Source: Hyperoodon ampullatus (Eukaryota > Chordata > Mammalia > Artiodactyla > Ziphiidae). From it: a DNA stretch of 64,000 nt. The stretch covers positions 174,864,428 to 174,928,427 of the forward strand of contig OX457056.1 of NCBI GenBank assembly GCA_949752795.1, written 5' to 3'. Every line of letters begins with the position of its first letter. Position 1 is the stretch's first letter. The notes under the pieces were generated by a model. It did no database searches. It was not told the origin of the DNA and worked only from the letters and a program-made list of their open reading frames with translations. The position numbers and the translations under genes are program-made. This document shows positions 55,205-64,000 of the stretch, in pieces.

Positions 55205-56575
55205 ATTAAGACTATTTTTTTAAGGGCAGTTTTAAGCTTACAACAAAATCGAGAGGAAGGTAGAGGGATGTCCCATATATTCTCCCTGCTCCCCAATTTT
55301 TAAAATTGCTTAAATTTTTAGTATCTTTCTAATGACTTCAGATATTTTATTATGAATATAATATGCAAAAATTAGCTAAAAGTGAATTGATAGCTTAATA
55401 AATTATTATAAAGAAACTCTCATGAAAACCATGAAGATCAAGAAATTAGATATTGCCATCATCTCAAAAGCCCTTCATGTGTGTCTTTCTAATTACTGCC
55501 CCAGTGTCTTCTAATAAGTAATCACTATTTGATTTTTCAAAAATATCAATCTGTTTGTGATATATACCACATACTAGTTGTACATATCTAAGCGGTTTAG
55601 TTTAGTTTTGTCTGTTTCTGAACTTTGTATAAATAGGGCGATATGGTCTTTGTGCCTGTGTATTCTTTGTATCTGGCCTCTTTCCCTCATATTATGATTG
55701 TGATCCTATTACTTCTATGCAGTGTATAGTAGGAATTTGTTCATTTTCATTGTTGCACACTGCACTAACCACAGTTGATTTTTCCATTCTACCATTGATG
55801 GGCATTTGGTTTGCTTTTAGATTTGAATTATTTTGAATAGTGCTATTGTGGACATTCTCATACATGTGTATTGATTGTTGTGTGTATTGCAATTCAGAGG
55901 TATATATAAATGGAAGTGAAATTAGGGATGCATATTTTCAGTTTTAATATCACACTACTTTCCAAAGTGTGTCAATTTACATTCTCACCAATCTGTATAT
56001 GAAAGTTTCACTGGTTCCAAAACCTTGAAAACACTTAGTAACTTTAGCCTTTAAATTTTTTGTCATTCTGGTAGGCCTGCAGCCATAATCCATGTGTTTT
56101 AAATTTACATATATATTATGACTACTAAGGATGAACACGTTTTCATATGGCTATTTGGAGAGCCGCTTTTGTGAAGTACCTATTCCAATCTCCATTTCTT
56201 TCTATTTGGTTGCCATTACTTCCTATTGATTTGTGGAAGTTCTTTATATATTCTGGATACTAGTTTTATGTCAGTTATATTTGGTGAAATGTCTTTTCCA
56301 AGTCCATCCTTGTCTTTTTATTTGCTTAATGGTGACTTTGATGAACAAAATATAGTCAAATTTATTATCATTTCTCTTATAATTAGGGTTCTTATGTCCT
56401 CTTAAAAATTTCCCAACCTGATATCATGAAGTTATTCTCCTATTTTGTCTTCTAAAAGCATTATTTACTTTGAATTTTATATTTATATCTTTACTCCATT
56501 CAAAACATTATTTTTGTTCATGGTATGAGGCATGAGTTATTAATTTTTTTCCCACGTGAGCATCCAGTTATCTTT
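55205..56575 (-). mobile_element. Ancient L1 (L1M-type) ORF2 and 3' UTR relic, minus strand
   Basis: Starts with a reverse 3' end ('agggcagttttaagcttaca', 'gatgtcccatatattctccc'), then reverse ORF2 C-terminal sequence ('ctaccattgatgggcatttg', 'caatttacattctcaccaat', 'ttatatattctggatactag', 'tcatggtatgaggcatgagt'). About 1.37 kb with no usable frame. Confidence 0.8.
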
Positions 56576-56579
56576 CCCT

Positions 56580-56905
56580 TACATATCCATCTGGCTAACA
56601 TCCTCACTTGCTTCAAGTTTCTGCTCTCATGTGATCTTTTCAATGGGACCTACTCTGACTGTTTAAAACTGCAACCTCCAATCACTCCCCAAACACAACT
56701 CTTGACTATCACACTTTATTCCCTTATGCTAAACCATTCAATTTACTGTTTATTGTCAGTGTCTCCACTAGAATGTTAGCTCCATGAAGGCAGAAATATT
56801 TGTCTTTTTTATTTGCTGATATTTCCTAAGTACCTAGATGGTGCCTGGCACAGGGTAGCTGCTTAATCAATATTTGTTGAATTAAATGAATGAGTAACTG
56901 AAAGC
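56580..56905 (+). mobile_element. L2 LINE 3' end, plus strand
   Basis: 'aatgggacctactctgactg', 'tccactagaatgttagctcc', 'atggtgcctggcacagggta' and 'aatatttgttgaattaaatg' match the L2 3' UTR to its tail. It may be the same L2 as 53930-54410, separated by L1 insertions. Confidence 0.8.
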
Positions 56906-57149
56906 ACAGAAAATGGCAGGAAACACTATTCAAGTTAGCAACTACACTGGTGTTCACCTGACTGTATGATTCATTGTATTGCTGGTATCCAGTATGTGAA
57001 ATTTTGAACTGTAATGCATGTGTGCTATTTTTATTACAGATTTTGAAATAATTAAAATGTTTAAAATAAATATTTATTAAAAATAAAATAAATTCTTATT
57101 AAAAATATTTCAGAAGTCCCAAAACTGCCCTGTGGACATCTAGATTTCT
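56906..57149. other. Unassigned sequence
   Basis: AT-rich, nothing recognised; an AATAAAT-rich stretch lies at 57060-57110. Confidence 0.4.
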
Positions 57150-57290
57150 GTGGCATGTCCATTCATTCAACAAATATTTACAGAGTACTGCTAGGTGCCA
57201 AGTACTATGTTAAGTTCTGCGGAAGAAAATTGATGAAGTCCTTGCCTTCAAGGAGCTTGCAGTTTACTGAGAACACCACTTAAAACCACA
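57150..57290 (-). mobile_element. L2 LINE 3'-end fragment, minus strand
   Basis: 'cattcattcaacaaatattt', 'aggtgccaagtactatgtta' and 'gtccttgccttcaaggagct' are the reverse L2 3' end, relatively well preserved. Confidence 0.8.
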
Positions 57291-57439
57291 AAATTAAGGA
57301 ATTTAAATTTAACTCCATCATTTGCTATTTAGGTTAGATGACTCCAAGAATGTTGGCTATTTCCAAGGAAGGCTTGAAGGAACCATTAAGAAAAGTTACT
57401 TAGAGTCATAGGATGAGTCCCTTAACCAGATGAGATCAG
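57291..57439. other. Unassigned sequence
   Basis: Nothing recognised. Confidence 0.4.
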
Positions 57440-59876
57440 AATCTTCAATATATGCAAATCAAATGATGTGATACACCATATTAACATATTAAAGAATAAA
57501 AACCATATGATCATCTCAATAGATGGAGAAAATGCTTTGGAACAAAATTCAACACTCATTTATGATAAAAACTCTACAGAAAGTGGGCATAGAGGGAACC
57601 TACCTCAATATAATAAAGGCCATATATGACAAACCCACAGAAAATTCATCAAATTCTCAATGGTGAAAAACTGAAAGCATTTCCTCTAAGATCAGGAACA
57701 AGACAAGGATGTCCACTCTCATCACTCTTATTCAACATAGCTTTGGAAGTACTAGACATAGCAATCAGAGAAGAAATAGAAATAAAAGGAATCCAAATTA
57801 GAAAAGAAGAAGTAAAACTCTCACTGTTTGCAGATGACATGATACTATACATAAGGAATCCTAAAGAGGTCACCAGGAAACTACTGGAGCTAATCAATGA
57901 ATTTGGTAAAGTTGCAGGATACAAAATTAATGCACAGAAATCTCTTGCATTCCTATGCACTAACAATGAAGATCAGAAAGAGAATTTAAGGAAACAATCC
58001 CATTTACCATAGCAACAAAAAGAATAAAATACCTAGGAATAAACCTACCTAAGGAGGCAAAAGACCTGTACTCAGAAAACTATAAAAAACGGATGAAAGA
58101 AATCAAGGATGATACAAACAGATGAAGAGATATACCATGTTCTTGGACTGGAAGAAACAATATTGTGAAAATGACTACACTACTCAAAGCAATCTACAGA
58201 CTCAATGCAATCCCTATCAAATTACCAATGACATTTTTCACAGAACTAGAACAAAATATTTTACAATTTGTATGGAAACACAAAAGACCCTGATTACCCA
58301 AAGCAATGTTGAGAAAGAAAATCAGAGCTGGAGGAATCAGGTTCCCTGATTTCAGACTATACTACAAAGCTATAGTAATCAAGACAGTATGGTGCTGGCA
58401 CAAAAACAGAAATATAGATCAAAGGTACAGGATAGAAAGCCCAGAGATAAACCCATGCACATATGGTCACCTAATCTATGACAAAGGAGGCAAGAATATA
58501 CAGTGGAGAAAAGACAGCCTCTTCAATAAGTGTTGTTGGGAAAACTCGACAGCTACATGTAAAAGAATGAAATTAGAACACTCCCTAACACCACACACAA
58601 AAATAAACTCAAAATGGATTAAAGAGCTAAATGTAAGCCAGACACTATCAAACTCTTAGAGGAAAACATAGGCAGAACACTCTTTGACGTAAATCACAGC
58701 AATATCCTTTTTGACCCACTTCCTAGAGAAATGGAAATAAAACCAAAAATAAACAAATGGGACCTAATGAACTTTAAAAGCTTTTGCACAGCAAAGGAAC
58801 CCATAAACAAGACGAAAAGGCAACCCTTAGAATGGGAGAAAATATTTGTAAACGAAGCAACTGATAAAGGATTAATCTCCAAAATATACAAGCGGCTCAT
58901 GCAGCTCAATATCAGAAAAGCAAACAACCCAATCCAAAAATGTGTGGAAGACCTAAACAGACATTTCTCTAAAGAAGACACACAGATGTCCAACAAACAC
59001 ATGAAAAGATGCTCAACATCACTAATTATTAGAGAAATGCAAACCAAAACTACAATGAGGTATTACCTCACACCAGTCAGAATGACCATGATCAAAAAAT
59101 CTACAAACAATAAATGTTGGAGAGGGTGTAGAGAAAAGGGAACCCACATGCATTGGTGGTGGGATGTAAATTGATACAGTCACTATGGAGAACAGTATGG
59201 AGGTTCCTTAAAATACTAAAAATAGAACTACTATATGACCCAGCAATCCCACTGCTGGGCATATACCCAGAGAAAAGTATAATTCAAGAAAACACACGCA
59301 CCCAATATTCATTGCAGCACTATTTACAATAGCTAGGACATGGAAGCAACCTAAATGTCCATCAACAGAGGAATGGATAAAGAAGATGTGGTACATATAT
59401 ACAATGGAATATTACTCAGCCATAAAAAGGGACGAAATTGGGTCATTTGTAGAGATGTGGCTGAACCTAGAGTCTGTCATACAGAGTGAAGTTAAGTCAG
59501 AAAGAGAAAAACAAATATCATATATTAACACATATATGTGGAATCTAGAAAAATGGTACAGATGAACCTATTTCTGGGGCAGGAATGGAGATGCAGCCAT
59601 AGAGAATGGACATGTGGACATGGGAGGGTAGGATGAACTGGGAGATTAGTATTGACATATATACACTACCATGTGTAAACTAGACAGCTGGTTGGAACCT
59701 GCTTTACAGCACAGGGAGCTCAGCTTGGTGCTCTGTGATGACTAGATGTGTGGGATGGGGGGATGGGAGGGAGGTTCAAGAGGGAGGAGATATATGTTTA
59801 TACATATAGCTGATTCACTTCGTTGTATAGCAGAAAGTAACACAACATTGTAAAGCAATTATACTCCAAGAAAAAA
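57440..59876 (+). mobile_element. 5'-truncated L1 (L1-C), plus strand, 2.4 kb
   Basis: Begins inside the RT domain of ORF2 ('atcttcaatatatgcaaatc') and runs through the ORF2 C-terminus, 3' UTR ('ggagatatatgtttatacat', 'gtaaagcaattatactccaa') and a short A tail at about 59870. Aligns well with the corresponding parts of L1-A and L1-B on the other strand. I could not find a convincing TSD. Confidence 0.92.
57480..59600 (+). pseudogene. L1-C ORF2 fragment (RT part to C-terminus), broken
   Basis: The longest RT piece, 57626-58012 (128 codons), has motif B '[16 protein letters not shown]' and an intact motif C 'LFADDMILY' (about 57824-57850), unlike L1-A and L1-B. Motif A upstream is seen as 'ISIDGENAL' in another frame. 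C-terminal pieces follow at 58122-58349, 58306-58659 and 58731-59174 ('[18 protein letters not shown]', '[14 protein letters not shown]'). Frameshifts separate them. With the whole endonuclease missing it is dead. Confidence 0.88.
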
Positions 59877-60054
59877 ATCTATTAAGTACTTGGTCAAGTG
59901 TCTGGGTCAGTCCATTAGCACCATGGCTTTAAGTAAGTGCTCTGTGGGTGTATTTCAGAGGACTTAAATTGTTCTTGGGTGATAGGGTAATAGAAGGAGC
60001 CTGCACTGGATTCAGAGACTTGTTTTGAGTCTTAGTTCACTTAATAGTTGTATT
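59877..60054. other. Unassigned sequence
   Basis: Nothing recognised. Confidence 0.4.
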
Positions 60055-60310
60055 TTTCATTCATTCACTAAATATATATTCAGCACCTACTATGTACCAG
60101 GCTCCATTCTGTGTACTTTTCATGCATTAGCTCATGCATCTTGCATCTTTTCATGAGGAGGTAGGTGCTGTTATCCCCATCATGAAGAAACTGACACTCA
60201 GAGGTGTTAGAAAACTTGCCCAAAGTTACAAAATGTTTAAACGGCAGAGCTCGGCTTCATACCTGGACCGTCAGTCCAGAGATAAAAATTTTGATCTCTC
60301 ATCCACACAT
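60055..60310 (-). mobile_element. MIR SINE relic, minus strand
   Basis: 'agcacctactatgtaccagg', 'ggaggtaggtgctgttatcc', 'tgaagaaactgacactcaga' and 'aacttgcccaaagttacaaa' are reverse MIR. Confidence 0.8.
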
Positions 60311-60324
60311 CAACTCATTAAATA

Positions 60325-60465
60325 ATTTATTCATTTATTTATTTAGCAGCTACTTATTGAGTGTGTCACATTCCGGATATTATGTTAAATGTTGGGGTAC
60401 AGGAGTGAACAACAAAAATTTATTCCCATCTTTCAAGAGCTGACAGCCAAATAATTACTCACATG
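60325..60465 (-). mobile_element. L2 LINE 3'-end fragment, minus strand
   Basis: 'tagcagctacttattgagtg', 'ggtacaggagtgaacaacaa' and 'catctttcaagagctgacag' match the reverse L2 3' end. Confidence 0.7.
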
Positions 60466-61054
60466 CAATATGATCATAATTACACTTGGACTTTCTTCAT
60501 CACAGTATCATTTTAAGCCTCAAAACACAAATGAATTTGAAAACATTTTGTAAACCACAACGTTCTCTATGGTCAGGGATTTATTATAATTATTGTTATT
60601 TATTCAAGGGTCATATGATTAAATAATACATTAAAATATTTTCTTCTTACAATTTGGCATTCCTTCTATCATTCTTCTTTGATGTCTTTCTTTCCTTTTT
60701 AACCAAGAAGGGTAAAAAAATCATTTACAAGGTGACATGCTTCATCCAAGCCCAGTTATGGGAATTTGAATTTCTAAAATGTACTTCAAAAAGTAATTTA
60801 AACAGTAGCTCTCTTAGTTCATTTAAAATGCTATTTATGTACAAAAGTATTGGATTTGCACAAACATTTTCAAGAATGTATATATTTGCTCTAGCTGGTA
60901 GATTGCTTATATTGGAGCAGTTTTAAAAAGATGGAACAACAGACAAAAAACACTTTGTCTAACACAAAAAAGTCTGGCATCTCTATTCAGAGTTTTGATT
61001 CCTTGATTAAAAATGAAGAAAAAAATGTTGGGTGAGGGGAACATATATTCTAGT
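60466..61054. other. Unassigned sequence
   Basis: A 90-codon plus-strand frame at 60654-60926 has no recognisable domain. Nothing else seen. Confidence 0.4.
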
Positions 61055-61270
61055 TAGTTGGGCAATAAGTGCATGGAGTCTGGAGCAGATGTCAAAGCTA
61101 TTAGCTACATGACCTTTGGTGAATCATTCAACTTCCTAATGCATTAGTTTCCTTATCTGCAAAATAGGAATAACCATAGTAAACTACTTCTCAAGGTTCT
61201 TGTGAAGATCAAGTGAGTCAATATAAGTAAACTCTTTGTAGCTGAGTCTAGTGCCTAGGAAGCGTTATTT
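61055..61270 (+). mobile_element. MIR SINE relic, plus strand (source of a local duplication)
   Basis: 'gcatggagtctggagcagat', 'gctacatgacctttggtgaa', 'ccttatctgcaaaataggaa' and 'gaagatcaagtgagtcaata' follow MIR. The segment 61119-61173 recurs at 62797-62851 with 53 of 55 bases identical. Confidence 0.8.
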
Positions 61271-61377
61271 TTATTTCTGCTAAAAAAGAAAGCTTCAGTC
61301 TTTAAATAAAAAACTTACTATTAGATTTAGAAAAATTCTTTTCTGAGTTTTGGTTGTTAAATATCATGACTGTTTTT

Positions 61378-61421
61378 GGAGAGAGAGGGGAGGAGAGAGA
61401 CAGAGACACAGAGAGAGAATA
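61378..61421. repeat. (GA)n-rich purine tract
   Basis: About 44 bp of GAGA/GGGG/ACAGAG purine-rich low-complexity sequence. Confidence 0.85.
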
Positions 61422-61719
61422 GCTACGTGTGAGTATTCAAAGCTGAAAAGCCGAGTGCAAGTTAGCAGCCATGAATGCAATTGCCAGTTTTGAAAAGAAG
61501 CTTAAAACATAAGTGTCTGGACACATTTGTTAAATTGTCTTCAGCATTTCCTGTAGATCCTATTATTTCTACAAATTCCTTCATAATATTGTACATTTTG
61601 TCACAATGAACACAACATCCCTTATCTCAGAAGTGGAGTTTTCCAGCTGTTGGACTGAGAAAGCTCTATTCTTAGCATTTTTATATGGAAGCAGTGATAA
61701 GAGAGACAATGCTGCTGTA
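61422..61719. other. Unassigned sequence
   Basis: Nothing recognised. Confidence 0.4.
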
Positions 61720-61935
61720 TTTTGACTAGCTGCCCTGATGAAAAGCTTCCAATGTCAGGTGGTGTAACACCAATTGTTATTGTTAATCAAAGAGAATCTA
61801 ATAGCTTAATGAAATCATTGGTATTAGATGTTCCTGGTCCTCCAGCAAATTGCTGACCACATTATAGAAGTTTATTTTTCACCTATTAGAGTAATTATCC
61901 TCAGCAAATATATTTATCATATTTTTGTTTTGTTA
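61720..61935. promoter_or_regulatory. Candidate conserved non-coding element
   Basis: Non-repeat stretch with 'caattgttattgttaatcaa' near 61771, which contains two SOX-like ATTGTT cores, an HNF1/POU-like GTTAAT and a TCAAAG LEF/TCF core. Further TAAT motifs lie at about 61812 and 61890. Motif density is suggestive only. Confidence 0.2.
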
Positions 61936-62690
61936 GGTACTAAAGGGATCCTCAGTTCCTATTTCATATACTGTATGTAGCTACTGCAGAGGTGAGGGAA
62001 ACCCTGTGTTTTAAGCTCTCCATTGATGTAAATCTTTGGCAAAACCCTATGGTCATACTGTTTCCTCCATTCTTCCATCTTAAGAGGAGGAAAATATTAA
62101 AGGGGACATAAATTTATAACCTGAGAATTGTCGAGCTTCTATTTCAAATGTTAATTATATAAAATTTTGGTTATTGATTGATTACTGTATTAGCTCTCTT
62201 GTTTCTTTGGCATCTCATAAACCATTTCTAGGATAGTTTCTATAACCTTAAAATGTAAGCTGCCTATTAATGAGCCAGAAACCATTTATTAGTCAAACTT
62301 TACTGTAGGAATTAAATTTTCAAATTTTGCTGTAGGAATTAAAGACCTAAAGATGTAATCTTAATTTTTAAACACAATTTAAACTAATAAAGACTAATAA
62401 AACAATGCATAATTTTTGATAACAGAAAATGGTGAGCAGCTGACTAACTTCATAGCTATTTCTTGAACAGCACAATCTAGCCTTTGTTAAAAGGTTATTA
62501 TGTACTGGTCTCTAAGTTAATTAATGTTGCATTTTTGTATGTCAACTATATGGAAAGGAGAGTGTTTTCTTCATTTGTTATTATTATCTTTCCAATAAGA
62601 TTGTAAGTTTTTTGTTAACCAGGAAGATGTAATTTATTATTTTTATTCCCCTGCTTCTAAAACATACATGCTTATTAAATACCTGATAAT
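61936..62690. other. Unassigned AT-rich sequence
   Basis: A short duplication of 'taggaattaaa' occurs at about 62306-62343. No gene or clear repeat. Confidence 0.4.
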
Positions 62691-62865
62691 TGTATTAGCT
62701 ATTGCTGTGTAACAATGTACCTCAAAATTAAGTAAATTAAAACAGCTATGATTGTGAATCATTCAACAAAATTAAGTAAATTAAACAGCTATGATTGTGA
62801 ATCGTTCAACTTCCTGATGCATTAGTTTCCTTATCTGCAAAATAGGAATAATCAGAGCTATGATT
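62691..62865 (+). mobile_element. MLT1-type LTR 5' fragment with complex local duplication
   Basis: Starts TGTATTAGCTATTGCTGTGT (from 62692), the MLT1 LTR start, and continues 'aacaatgtacctcaaaatta'. A 43-44-bp block is then repeated in tandem (62724-62767 and 62768-62810). The second copy runs into 55 bp of the MIR at 61119-61173, after which 'agctatgattgcaattattt' resumes the interrupted sequence. Confidence 0.65.
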
Positions 62866-63048
62866 GCAATTATTTTTTTATTGAGATATAATTGATGTAT
62901 AACACTGTGTAAATTTAAGGTATACAAAGGTTTGATTTGATACATTTATATATTGCAATATGTTTACCACCTTAGTTAGCTAACACTTCTACTGTATTAC
63001 ATAATTAACTTTTTTTGTGATGAGAAAAATTTTAAGGTTTTATAATAC
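62866..63048 (-). mobile_element. Old L1 (L1MB-like) 3' end, minus strand
   Basis: 'attgagatataattgatgta', 'aaatttaaggtatacaaagg' and 'aactttttttgtgatgagaa' match the reverse L1M 3' UTR. Confidence 0.75.
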
Positions 63049-63498
63049 TCAGTCACTCGGTTTGTTATCTATAAGAGAAAATTCAATCTATACTGGCTTA
63101 AATAAAGAGGATATTTTTTGCTTACATAAAGGGGAAGTCTAGGAATAAGATGGACTTAATCTAGGTACTCAACAATGTCATCTAGGACCTACTTTTTTAA
63201 AAGTTTATTTTTAATTAATTAATTTTTTAATTTTGTTGTCATGCTTTCATCCTAAAATGGACTCCTTATACAGTGGCAGAATGGCTGCCGAATTCTCCTG
63301 GGAGTTTCATCTGTATCCACGTTCATTAGCTGAACATTTTTCTGGTTGGACCATCAGTGTGGTAAAGGGGAAGGGATTATTCTCAATGTGTCCATCATTT
63401 AAGACCCATCCCAATAAGCAGCTGCTTTGTGATGAGAAAAGGATGAAAAAAAATGTAGGAAGGAACCATAATGTCTGGTACAGGAACAAATATTCATG
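63049..63498. other. Unassigned sequence
   Basis: AT-rich run at about 63190-63238. A 100-codon plus-strand frame at 63233-63535 shows no recognisable domain. Confidence 0.4.
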
Positions 63499-63560
63499 TT
63501 TATTAGAATTAGTAGCTCTGACTAATTTATTCTAATTTATTAGAATTAGTAGCTCTGACT
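63499..63560. repeat. 25-bp direct repeat, period 37
   Basis: TTTATTAGAATTAGTAGCTC-TGACT occurs at 63499-63523 and 63536-63560 without mismatch. A recent local tandem duplication. Confidence 0.9.
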
Positions 63561-64000
63561 TGATCTAACCAGATACATACACTCTACCAAAATGGGCATA
63601 ACTTATACTGCTCTCCTCTTCTAAAAAAAAAAAAGAATAAAGAAAGAAAAGAAAAAAATATTTTTCAAATTCTGGATGTCTCTCCTAAGTACCTCCTAAA
63701 GAGTATATTTTTCTGTTTAATCACTTAACAAAATATAGAGATAAATCTATATTTGCAATGCTAATACCTCACTTTCAAAGGAAATCATCACTTAAATAAG
63801 TTTTCCATTATTTGAGGTTTATATATTTGGGCAGGGATGATTTTGGTCACTTGCCAATAAATAAGAAAGTTGAATTTGCAAGTAGAGAGATTCAACATTT
63901 TTCCATAAATGTAATTAGTTTGTTTGCTTGTCTTTCTTCTTCAGTTGACTGTAAGCTTCTTGAAGTCATATACTATTCCTTTCCTTTCTCTTTCCTAGAA
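63561..64000. other. Unassigned sequence to the window end
   Basis: A-rich stretch at about 63623-63660. No gene or repeat family recognised. Confidence 0.4.

Noticed and set aside
63233..63535. 100-codon plus-strand frame near the window end
   Set aside because: No recognisable domain, and the frame ends within a local duplication.

Overview
This 64 kb window is mammalian, repeat-dense, non-coding DNA. I found no host protein-coding exon, no structural RNA gene and no CRISPR array. Every long open frame I could identify belongs to a transposable element or is an antisense or frame shadow of one. Organism: most likely a cetacean (whale or dolphin). This rests on five tRNA-derived SINEs of the CHR type (four CHR-2-like, one longer CHR-1-like), on L1 copies with the cetartiodactyl-type 3' UTR, on a mariner whose ends match the family known from cattle relatives, and on no BovB or Bov-tA being noticed. 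The family names come from memory of consensus sequences, not from a database search.

Layout. 1-6.7 kb: ancient debris (an ERVL-like LTR at 342-918, a second LTR-like relic, MIR, L2, a hAT MITE, a tiny L1 tail insertion) in unassigned sequence. 6.7-14.5 kb: a three-layer nest, in which an ERV1-type LTR (6680-6869 and 14047-14508) is split by a full-length minus-strand L1 (L1-A, 6870-14037), itself split by a CHR-2 SINE (7691-7896). 14.5-23.9 kb: MIR, L2 and old L1 fragments around unassigned sequence, including a homeobox-motif-rich stretch near 16.75 kb. 23.9-25.2 kb: a nearly complete but inactive mariner. 25.2-39 kb: MER5-like, MIR, L2 and MLT1 relics with three CHR SINEs and several short L1 tails, plus about 3 kb of unassigned sequence. 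39.3-50.7 kb: the internal region (pol and env remnants, minus strand) of an endogenous retrovirus, carrying a CHR-2 SINE and a nearly full-length minus-strand L1 (L1-B, 43583-50550). 50.7-60 kb: L2 relics, several L1 3' ends in both orientations and a 2.4 kb 5'-truncated plus-strand L1 (L1-C). 60-64 kb: MIR, L2, MLT1 and L1 remnants, with a local duplication of a 55-bp MIR segment copied 1.68 kb away.

Nothing here works together as a pathway. The useful content is the insertion history: nested insertions, target-site duplications (TSDs), and the specific lesions that killed each element. Three non-repeat stretches are candidate conserved regulatory elements, but only alignment could confirm them. 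I did not find an undescribed functional system. The most unusual signals are the templated 55-bp duplication at 61.1/62.8 kb and a set of very short L1 3'-end insertions that share one 5' breakpoint but differ internally.
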